The notes under the pieces are model-generated. The model was not told the DNA's origin, searched no databases, and saw nothing but the letters and a program-made list of their open reading frames with translations. A program made the position numbers and the translations under genes. From assembly GCA_946482165.1 (NCBI GenBank), contig CAMLQS010000259.1, positions 1 through 7,310 of the forward strand: DNA of 7,310 nt. Direction: 5' to 3'. This DNA is from an uncultured Verrucomicrobiota bacterium (lineage in GTDB: Bacteria > Verrucomicrobiota > Verrucomicrobiae > Opitutales > Opitutaceae). Positions 1-5,769 of this stretch are shown one piece after another; positions within the stretch are counted from its first letter, which is position 1; every line of letters begins with the position of its first letter.

Positions 1-1403
1 CCCTGCTCTGGTTCCAGGACTATCTCACGCGCTATCCCGGCGGCCTCGTCGTCATTTCCCACGACCGCGCCTTCTTGAACGCGCTCTGCACCGGTATGCT
101 CGAGCTCCGCGCCGGCACGCTCCACTATTACCACGGCAACTACGACAATTTCCTGACCGAGAAGGAAGCCCGCAAGGAGCAGCAGCTCGCCCAGTTCAAG
201 AACCAGCAGCGCGAGATCGCCCACCTTCAGGTCTTCGTCGACCGCTTCGGAGCCAAGGCCTCCATGGCGTCGCGCGCCAAGTCCAAGGAGAAGCAGATCG
301 AGCGCCTCAAGGAGGCCGCCATCGAGGAGCCGACCGAGGAGCTGAAGCGCATCAACTTCAAGTTTCCCCAGCCCGTCCGCTCCGGCCTCAAGGTCATCGA
401 GCTGAAAAACGTCCGCCAGGCCTACGGCGAGAAGGTCGTGTATTCAGATCTCAACTTCACCGCCGAGCGCGGCCAGCGCATCGTCCTCGTCGGACCCAAC
501 GGCGCCGGCAAGTCCACCCTGCTCAAGATCCTCGCCGGCAACCTCCCCATCCAGGGCGGCGTCCGCGAGCTCGGCAGCAACGTCACCGCCGGCTACTTCG
601 CCCAGCAGCGCACCGACACGCTCCGCGAGGACGCCACCGTCTTCGAGATGATGATGGAGCTGCGCACCAACGAAAACCAGCTCACCGAGCAGCAGGCCCG
701 CGCCATCCTCGGCAGCTTCCTCTTCCGCAAGGACGACGTGCACAAGAAGGTCGGCGTGCTCTCCGGCGGCGAAAAATCCCGCCTCAACCTGGCCCGCCTC
801 CTCGTCGATCCGCCCAATCTCCTCCTCATGGACGAGCCCACGACGCACCTGGACATCGCCTCGATCGACGCGATGGTCGGCGCGCTCAAGGGCTACAGCG
901 GCACGCTCATCTTCATCTCCCACGACGTGCACTTCATCCGCTCGCTCGCCGAGACCGTGCTCCACGTCCACAGCGGCCGTCTCACGCCCTACGCCGGCAA
1001 CTACGACTACTATCTCGACAAGTCCAAGGCTTCCAACGCGCGCGCCGCGCTGACCGCCGGTTTCACCGACGCCCGCCCCGACGCGCACAAGGGCGCCGGG
1101 AAAAAAGCCGCGCCCGCCCCGGCCGCCCCCGCGCCCGCCGCGAGCGGCCCGAAGCTCACGCCCAACCAGCTCCGCAAGATGCGCGAAGACGTCGGCGTGC
1201 TGGAAAAGAAAGTCGCCGATCTCGAGGCCAAGCAGAACGAGATCACCGCCGCGCTCGAGGATCCCTCGACTTACGCCGACAAGAGCCGTTTCCACCGGCT
1301 CAACATCGAGCTGAGCACGATCACCGAGCAAATCAGCGACGCCACCGCCAAGTGGGAGGCGGCCACCGAGGCCCTCGACGCCGCCGAGCGCCACGCGGGC
1401 TGA
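1..1403 (+). CDS. ABC-F family ATP-binding protein, C-terminal part (5' end outside window)
   Basis: ABC-F proteins are soluble twin-ATPase proteins without membrane domains that act at the ribosomal E site. The reading frame is open from base 3 with no start before the edge, so about 466 residues are visible and perhaps 170-190 are missing, judged from E. coli Uup/YheS (~635). The first visible residues end ATPase domain 1, with an ISHDRAFL H-switch (nt ~54-77). A charged, helical inter-domain linker follows (about nt 130-330), the segment that contacts P-site tRNA in this family. ATPase domain 2 has Walker A GPNGAGKS (nt 492-515), signature LSGGEKS (759-779), Walker B LLLMDEP with catalytic Glu (819-839) and H-switch ISHD (915-926). 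The D-loop reads TTHLD where many members have TNHLD. An Ala/Pro-rich linker (nt ~1100-1150) then leads to a charged C-terminal coiled coil (nt ~1155-1390) like the Uup/YheS tail. TTG at 75 could be misread as a start, but homology continues upstream of it. The exact subfamily (Uup, YheS, YdiF-like) is unresolved. Confidence 0.95.
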   Translation, partial: LLWFQDYLTRYPGGLVVISHDRAFLNALCTGMLELRAGTLHYYHGNYDNFLTEKEARKEQQLAQFKNQQREIAHLQVFVDRFGAKASMASRAKSKEKQIERLKEAAIEEPTEELKRINFKFPQPVRSGLKVIELKNVRQAYGEKVVYSDLNFTAERGQRIVLVGPNGAGKSTLLKILAGNLPIQGGVRELGSNVTAGYFAQQRTDTLREDATVFEMMMELRTNENQLTEQQARAILGSFLFRKDDVHKKVGVLSGGEKSRLNLARLLVDPPNLLLMDEPTTHLDIASIDAMVGALKGYSGTLIFISHDVHFIRSLAETVLHVHSGRLTPYAGNYDYYLDKSKASNARAALTAGFTDARPDAHKGAGKKAAPAPAAPAPAASGPKLTPNQLRKMREDVGVLEKKVADLEAKQNEITAALEDPSTYADKSRFHRLNIELSTITEQISDATAKWEAATEALDAAERHAG

Positions 1404-1466
1404 GCCAAAAGCCGGGCGCGTCGTCTCCGTCCGTCGTTTCGCTACGTCTCTTCGCGCTCCGCTTGC
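1404..1466. other. Convergent intergenic gap, no clear terminator
   Basis: This 63-bp spacer lies between the stop codons of the + strand ABC-F gene and the - strand SUMF1-like gene. I looked for a stem followed by a T-run in either direction and found none convincing. There is only a 4-T stretch on the - strand complement near 1407-1410. A loose direct repeat (GCGAAGAGACG / GCGAAACGACG on the - strand) is present and probably not meaningful. Termination may rely on Rho or on overlapping convergent transcription. Confidence 0.5.
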
Positions 1467-3482
1467 TCAGGCGGCCGAGATCTGCGCGCAGGCGCCGCAG
1501 CTTTCCAGCAATCGCTTCGCGCGGCGCGCCTCGGAGTAGTCCGCCGCGGGCAGCACCACCGCCGGCGCCACGCGATACCAGGTGGGCATGCGGCTCGCCG
1601 CCTCCGGCCAACTCGCCCCCAGGGCCGCGATCACGCGCTCCTTCGTCATGCCCGGCGCGGTCTGCGGCAGCAGCACCACCTTGAATTTCGGCCCGGAAAT
1701 TTTCGAGCCGGTCCGCTCCGGCTGTTCGCAAATCACGCGGAACCCGACCTTGTCCGCCGCCCAGCCCGAGAGCGCGGTGCGGGCCACCATGCGTTCCAAG
1801 CGCTCTTTCCTCACTCGTCCGTCCGCCCAGCAAACGCCCGCGGCCACATAAAAGGCCGACGCGTCCGACGAGTCGCCGCCAACCGACAGGGGATCGTCGC
1901 CCACGAGGTGAAGCTTGCTCCTCGGCGAATCATCCACCCACACCGCCACGTTGCCCACCATGTCGAGGAAGCCCCACGGGTTCGGCCACGCCAGCGAAGC
2001 GGCGCGCCGCCCCTTGCAGCCAAAGGCCAGCCGACGCGTGCCCATCAGCGCCTCGGCCCAGGAAAACTGGCCCGACGCGACATCCAGCCAGTTGGCGTCG
2101 TCGGTCATGCAGGCGTGCCACCATTCCTCGAACGAAGGCAGGCGGTAGGCGCCGGGACCTTTGGTGCCAAGAAACTCGCAGAAGCGCACGGCCACGTCGG
2201 GAGCCATTCCCGTCGCGGGCAAATCGTCGGCTCCCTTGCCCACCGCCTCCGGTCCCAGCGCCTCTCGTAGTTGCCCGATGGTGACGGGAAACAGGCTCAT
2301 CTCGTAGGGCCGGCCCGGCACGGCCATGAAGCGCAGGCCCAAAGGACCCTCCCGCTCCTTGAGTCTCCGCTGCGCCGCCACCGTGCCGGGAAACGCCGTT
2401 CCCCCGAGCACGCGCAGCGTCTCGCCGTCCTGCACCCGGCTTACCAGCCAGGCGGAGACTTCCGGTTCCGACTCCTGCTCGATCAAACGACGCAAAGTGG
2501 CGCCGTTTCGGATCTGCGAAATCGCCTTTGTCGGCACGGAGCCCATGCGTCGCCCGGCCAGCCAGCGGATCTCGGGCGCGGTCGCCTCGTCCTCCAAGCG
2601 ACTCAACACGTCTTCGTCGGTGATCAAACGCAACGCCTCCGCGCGGATGTCTTCGAGAGGGGAAAGCATCGCGACCACGCCGCGCGCCTCGTCGTCGCGC
2701 AACCTGCCCAACGCGATCTCGGCCACCTGTTGCGGCACGTCGCCGGCCGCGATGTCGCGGATCGTCGCGGGCTCCTGGATGCGATCCAGCGCCGCGAGAC
2801 GCACGTGGAGGCTGCGATCCCCGCGCACAAGACGATCCAAGGCGGCGGGGTCCTGGATGCGCCCCGCGAGCCGCAGGCGCTCCCCTTGCAGCGCCTCGAT
2901 CTCCACCAGCTGAAGCAAGGCTTCGGGCGTGGTGACAAAATCCGCCAGCATCCGGCGCAAATCGGGCGCGGGCTCGCTGCGATAAAGGCTTATGCAGGTC
3001 CTCTCGTTTTTGATGTGGCCGATGGCCCTCGCGCGAAGAAGCGGATTGGGCTCCGTGCGAGCCACCTCCGCCCAAAAATCTTCGTCGGCCACGTCGCCCA
3101 CGGCATCGAACAGCGCCCGCTTGAACGCCTCGGTCGCGTTCGGGCGGTAGAGTTCGCAAAGCCGTTTGTCCGGCCTCAGCCCGACGAGGGCCTGCGCGCG
3201 AAGTGGTTCCGGCAAAGTCCGATCCAGCGCCAGCTCGATCCTGCGCTCATGATCGGTCAATCGAGCCAAGGCCATCGAGCGGGTGTCCACGTTGCGCCCC
3301 GTCCGCGCCACTTCGAGCAACGTCTCCTGGTCCTCCAGAACGCGCACCGCCGCCTGCCGAACCTCCTCCGCCGGATCGGACAAGGCGAGATTCCGCAACT
3401 GCTCGACATCCATTTTCGCGGCGCCCCGCGGACCCTTCTGGCCTTCGTCGGCAGCCGCTCGCTTGGAGAAAAAGGGAAGCAT
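1467..3482 (-). CDS. Helical-repeat protein with degenerate SUMF1/FGE-like domain and L7/L12-CTD-like tail
   Basis: This 671-residue protein has unknown function. Residues ~24-375 form about a dozen ~26-residue units of the pattern (D/E)..(V/I/L)R..AL..L.D...L..(L/V)(A/V), an alpha-repeat array like LRV/HEAT-type scaffolds. Residues ~381-586 resemble the SUMF1/EgtB/PvdO family: YEMSLFPVTIGQLREAL (393-409), AVRFCEFL then YRLPSFEEWWHAC (446-458), PNPWGFLDMVGNVAVWVDD (500-518), and a closing VGFRVICE (579-586). The GGSW-Cys...Cys segment of true formylglycine-generating enzymes is replaced by VGGDSSD (534-540) without the Cys pair, so formylglycine synthesis is unlikely. Residues ~599-669 (FKVVLL...KERVIAAL...EARRAKRLLESCGACAQI) look like the L7/L12 C-terminal domain. 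There is no signal peptide or membrane segment, so it is probably cytoplasmic. The start is ATG 3482, with an in-frame TAA 12 nt upstream of the ATG and only a weak Shine-Dalgarno. ATG at residue 24 is an alternative. It appears monocistronic. A binding or scaffold role is inference only. Confidence 0.88.
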   Translation of the reverse strand: MLPFFSKRAAADEGQKGPRGAAKMDVEQLRNLALSDPAEEVRQAAVRVLEDQETLLEVARTGRNVDTRSMALARLTDHERRIELALDRTLPEPLRAQALVGLRPDKRLCELYRPNATEAFKRALFDAVGDVADEDFWAEVARTEPNPLLRARAIGHIKNERTCISLYRSEPAPDLRRMLADFVTTPEALLQLVEIEALQGERLRLAGRIQDPAALDRLVRGDRSLHVRLAALDRIQEPATIRDIAAGDVPQQVAEIALGRLRDDEARGVVAMLSPLEDIRAEALRLITDEDVLSRLEDEATAPEIRWLAGRRMGSVPTKAISQIRNGATLRRLIEQESEPEVSAWLVSRVQDGETLRVLGGTAFPGTVAAQRRLKEREGPLGLRFMAVPGRPYEMSLFPVTIGQLREALGPEAVGKGADDLPATGMAPDVAVRFCEFLGTKGPGAYRLPSFEEWWHACMTDDANWLDVASGQFSWAEALMGTRRLAFGCKGRRAASLAWPNPWGFLDMVGNVAVWVDDSPRSKLHLVGDDPLSVGGDSSDASAFYVAAGVCWADGRVRKERLERMVARTALSGWAADKVGFRVICEQPERTGSKISGPKFKVVLLPQTAPGMTKERVIAALGASWPEAASRMPTWYRVAPAVVLPAADYSEARRAKRLLESCGACAQISAA

Positions 3483-3520
3483 GGCGCTCGGTTAGTCCGC
3501 GATGATCGGAGCCGCGGCCT

Positions 3521-3537
3521 CCGCGCGCGACGCGCGG
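3521..3537 (-). promoter_or_regulatory. GC-rich hairpin in the leader of the SUMF1-like gene
   Basis: CCGCGCG (3521-3527) and CGCGCGG (3531-3537) are perfect inverted arms of 7 bp around a 3-base loop. It lies 39-55 bases upstream of the ATG at 3482. On the - strand a six-T run precedes the stem instead of following it, so this is not a classical intrinsic terminator. It could stabilise the leader or affect translation, or be a by-product of high G+C. An adjacent 8-bp palindrome GCCGCGGC lies at 3511-3518. Confidence 0.3.
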
Positions 3538-3621
3538 CAAAAAACGTCGGCCCTGGCAACAGGAGTCGAGATCGGGGCAAAGGCCTTCAAATCGGGGAAA
3601 AATCCGAGGCTCATCCCTGAC

Positions 3622-3651
3622 TTTAAAGACCTGCCTGCGTCGATGCGTCAA
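3622..3651 (-). promoter_or_regulatory. Candidate sigma-70-type promoter for the SUMF1-like gene
   Basis: Reading the - strand, TTGACG (3651-3646, 5 of 6 to TTGACA) is followed after 18 bases by TTTAAA (3627-3622, 4 of 6 to TATAAT). It sits in the only locally AT-richer patch upstream of the gene. The predicted RNA start near 3615 would give a leader of roughly 130 bases containing the 3521-3537 hairpin and the ATCGGGG direct repeat. The assignment rests on the consensus match and position only. Confidence 0.3.
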
Positions 3652-3818
3652 CTGGGCATCCGGGAGCAGTTTTGCCGATGCCGCCGCCACGCCGCCCGAC
3701 CCTCGCGCAAAACCCGCTTCCGCGCACGGTGATCCGCGCTCCGCGCGTCGCTCCCGTCCCCGATCCCATGAAACTCTTCCGCTGCATATGACCGACACGC
3801 TTGAGACCGCCGACGCCT

Positions 3819-3833
3819 GCGGGCTCGGCCCGC
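3819..3833. repeat. Short GC inverted repeat downstream of cstA
   Basis: GCGGGC (3819-3824) and GCCCGC (3828-3833) form a 6-bp stem with a TCG loop, about 70 bases past the cstA stop. No T-run follows in either direction. It might act as a 3'-end stabiliser of the cstA transcript, but a stem this short can occur by chance in DNA of this composition. Confidence 0.2.
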
Positions 3834-3875
3834 CCGACGGCTACCCGTTGTTCTTTCCGATCTGGTGCTTGAAAA

Positions 3876-3909
3876 GGGAGGTCCCAAAACCGCGTTTCGT
3901 TCACGAAAC
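3876..3909 (-). terminator. Weak terminator-like element at the cstA 3' end
   Basis: Inverted arms GTTTCG (3894-3899) and CGAAAC (3904-3909) enclose a 4-base loop containing most of the cstA stop codon (TGA at 3903-3901 on the - strand). In the - strand direction four bases and then TTTT (3889-3886) follow. A second short stem, GGG/CCC within 3876-3885, is followed by another TTTT (3875-3872). Both stems are short for an intrinsic terminator, so function is uncertain. Confidence 0.25.
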
Positions 3910-5661
3910 CGTCGCCGACGCCGTCTCGACCGGCACCGAGCCGCGCCGCAAGCCGCGCGCCAGCAGCAGCGCCTCCACCACCAGCCAACCCGCCAGCACG
4001 ATCAACAGCACCGCCACCCCCGCCTCCACGTGATGCACGAAGGCCGGCGGCTTCACGCCTTCCAGCCGGTCCACGTGCGTGCGGATCATCAGCGACAGGC
4101 TCCAAATCGAGACCGTAAGCATGAGCACCGCCGGCCCGAGCGTCATCCAGGCACCGCGTCCGCGGCGATAAAGCCACACCGTCAGCGCGAGCAGCGTCAG
4201 CGCCGCCAACAATTGGTTGGAGGTGCCGAACAAATTCCAAAACACGCGCCACAGCGGCAGCGCCTTCCCGTCCAGCTCCGCCGGCGGCAGCAAGGCCAGC
4301 GCCAGCGGCCCAAGGAGCGTCAGACCCGTCGCAAGCAAGGCGTCAAACGTGCCCTTCCAGCCGAGCAGTTCCATGAGCACGTAGCGCGCGAGCCGCGTGC
4401 AGGCGTCGAGGGTGTCGAAAATGAAGGTCGCAAAGCAGAGCAGCGCGAAGCCATGCGCCATCTTGAGCGGCAAGAGTTCAAAACTCGCGTGATGAAGAAA
4501 AAGCGCCACGCCATCGGCGAACAGCGCATCGGGCCGGCCGCTCGGTTTGGCCAGGATCATCACCGCCGCCAGGCTGATGCAGGCAAAAAAGGCCTCCAAC
4601 AACATCGAGCCATAGGCCACGGGCTTCGCGTCAGCGAGGCGGTCGAGCTGCTTGGAAGTCGTTCCGCTCGCCACGATCGCGTGAAATCCCGAGCAGGCCC
4701 CGCAGGCGATCGTGATGAACAATACCGGAAACATCGGCGGCAGCGCCCCGTTGTTCGAAAACAGCGCCGCGTCCGTCCACGCCGGTGCCTGCAAGTCGAG
4801 TTTGCCCGTCAGCCCGCCAACCAGGACCCCGAGCACGCCCGCCACCGTCACCACATACAAAAAGTAGCCGCCCAGCGCGCCGCGCGGCTGCATCAGCAGC
4901 CACATGGGCGTCAGCGCCGCGAGGAGGCAGTAGCCGAGCAGGATCACGTTCCACGCCGAGGCCACGCTCCAGCCCGCGGGCAGCCACGCCGCGAGGTCGA
5001 AGGGGATTTTCGGCCCCGCCATGATCGCGAGCAGCACGAGGGGGAGGAAGATGAGCTGCGCCTTGCCCTCGCCGAGCTTGGTTGCGCGCATCGCCCAACC
5101 CATCAGCAACGCGAGCCCGAGATACAGGATCGAGGAGGTCGCCACCGCCGGCCCGGGAGCGTCGCCGCCACCCGCCGGCGCGGCGGCGGAAAACGCGCCG
5201 GCGGTCACGTCCGCGAAGGCGACGATCACGTAAACGAGCGACACCCACACGAACGCGAGGAACAGCAGGTGGCAGCGGCGGTTCATGTGCTGCCTCACCA
5301 CCTCCGCGATGGATTTTCCCGCGTGCCGCACCGACGCGACGAGCGTGAAGAAGTCATGCACGCCACCGATGAAAATCGCCCCAAAAATGATCCACAGCCA
5401 AGCCGGCAGCCAGCCGAACCAGGTCGCCGCCAGGATAGGCCCGACGATCGGCCCCGCCGCCGCGATCGCTGAAAAATGCTGCGGCAAAAGCCAGGACCAG
5501 CGAGCCGGCTCGTAGTCGACGCCGTCGCGCTGCGCGTGGGCCGGCGTCCGCTCGGTTTCCTCGCTCGGCAGCCCGGCGACGCGCACGAGCAAGCGGCCCA
5601 TGAACCGATAGGCGAGGACGAGGAGAAACGCGGATACGGCGAAGAAGAGGACCAGTTTCAC
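3901..5661 (-). CDS. cstA: CstA-family carbon starvation protein (inner-membrane transporter)
   Basis: CstA-family proteins are polytopic cytoplasmic-membrane transporters induced by carbon limitation. In E. coli, CstA and its paralogue BtsT import pyruvate, and CstA has also been linked to peptide uptake. The 586-residue product is hydrophobic throughout, with around 15 candidate membrane segments beginning at residues 2-20. Family hallmarks are QHFSAIAAAGPIVGPILAA (61-79), GGVHDFFTLVASVRHAGKSI (99-118), ACGACSGFHAIVASGTTSKQ (319-338), FDTLDACTRLARYVL (415-429) and WNLFGTSNQLLAAL (475-488). It is shorter than E. coli CstA (~700). The start is GTG at 5661: an in-frame TAA lies at 5706-5704 and no other start codon comes between, although no Shine-Dalgarno is visible just upstream. 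It lies 107 bp downstream of deoA on the same strand. The small YbdD-type protein often encoded after cstA was looked for and not found. Substrate specificity here is inferred from the family only. Confidence 0.95.
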   Translation of the reverse strand: MKLVLFFAVSAFLLVLAYRFMGRLLVRVAGLPSEETERTPAHAQRDGVDYEPARWSWLLPQHFSAIAAAGPIVGPILAATWFGWLPAWLWIIFGAIFIGGVHDFFTLVASVRHAGKSIAEVVRQHMNRRCHLLFLAFVWVSLVYVIVAFADVTAGAFSAAAPAGGGDAPGPAVATSSILYLGLALLMGWAMRATKLGEGKAQLIFLPLVLLAIMAGPKIPFDLAAWLPAGWSVASAWNVILLGYCLLAALTPMWLLMQPRGALGGYFLYVVTVAGVLGVLVGGLTGKLDLQAPAWTDAALFSNNGALPPMFPVLFITIACGACSGFHAIVASGTTSKQLDRLADAKPVAYGSMLLEAFFACISLAAVMILAKPSGRPDALFADGVALFLHHASFELLPLKMAHGFALLCFATFIFDTLDACTRLARYVLMELLGWKGTFDALLATGLTLLGPLALALLPPAELDGKALPLWRVFWNLFGTSNQLLAALTLLALTVWLYRRGRGAWMTLGPAVLMLTVSIWSLSLMIRTHVDRLEGVKPPAFVHHVEAGVAVLLIVLAGWLVVEALLLARGLRRGSVPVETASATVS

Positions 5662-5768
5662 GGGAGGCGAAAGCGGCCCCCGGGCTAGCGGCGCGTCCGC
5701 GCTTTATCGAGGCGAAATCCGCGTTGCAGGCCCCACCGCTGGTCGGGCGGCCAGGCCAGCGGCCTGGC
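5662..5768 (-). other. deoA-cstA intergenic spacer / cstA leader
   Basis: This 107-bp gap holds the palindrome described separately at its deoA end and an AT-richer patch (CGATAAAGC on the - strand near 5710-5702) that could contribute to a -10 box, although I see no matching -35 element. GGCGAAA occurs at 5666 and again at 5711. The bases just upstream of the cstA GTG are pyrimidine-rich on the mRNA (CGCCTCCC), so cstA translation may begin without a canonical Shine-Dalgarno. Confidence 0.4.
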
Positions 5769-5769
5769 C
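5736..5769 (-). repeat. Nested palindrome at the deoA stop codon (possible terminator, attenuator or REP-like element)
   Basis: GGCCAGGCC (5749-5757) and GGCCTGGCC (5761-5769) form a perfect 9-bp stem with a 3-base loop, touching the last base of the deoA TAG stop (5771-5769). A second, mutually exclusive pairing exists between CCGCTGG (5736-5742) and CCAGCGG (5756-5762), which uses the loop and both arms of the first. CAGGCC recurs at 5727-5732 and could compete for the same GGCCTG partner. No T-run follows on the - strand, so it is not a textbook intrinsic terminator. It could limit read-through into cstA, protect the deoA 3' end, or be one copy of a dispersed palindromic repeat. Confidence 0.55.

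Larger units (their letters stand above)
3483..3900. other. 418-bp intergenic region between cstA and the SUMF1-like gene
   Basis: No convincing gene was found here on either strand. Open frames exist, but their translations are Arg/Ala/Gly-rich without recognisable motifs, as expected of high-G+C shadow frames. The stretch holds a candidate - strand promoter (3622-3651), a GC-rich hairpin close to the downstream start codon (3521-3537), a direct repeat of ATCGGGG at 3571 and 3591, a 6-bp stem at 3819-3833, and a weak terminator-like element just after cstA (3876-3909). A + strand ATG at 3769 opens a 7-codon frame (MKLFRCI) that ends at 3792. I consider it chance. Confidence 0.6.

Noticed and set aside
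75..77. TTG as start of the ABC-F gene
   Set aside because: Codons 3-74 continue the conserved end of ATPase domain 1, including an ISHD H-switch, so the gene begins outside the window.
444..1394. Open - strand frame (316 codons) opposite the ABC-F gene
   Set aside because: It is Gly/Val/Glu-rich shadow coding, and the + strand has complete ABC ATPase motifs.
2271..3620. Long open + strand frame (449 codons) opposite the repeat/SUMF1-like gene
   Set aside because: It shows no recognisable domain and basic low-complexity composition. The opposite strand carries ordered repeats and SUMF1 motifs, so this is a shadow frame.
3648..3887. Possible YbdD-like small gene after cstA on the - strand
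   Set aside because: The translation is Arg/Ser-rich and lacks the conserved YbdD pattern, so no partner gene is supported.
3788..4033. 81-codon + strand frame starting in the intergenic region and running into cstA
   Set aside because: It overlaps cstA antisense for over 130 bases, shows no motif and has no clear ribosome-binding site.
3865..5472. Long open + strand frame (535 codons) opposite cstA
   Set aside because: The translation is Arg/His/Gln-rich with no family motif. The - strand frame is a clear CstA protein. High third-position G+C on one strand opens frames on the other.
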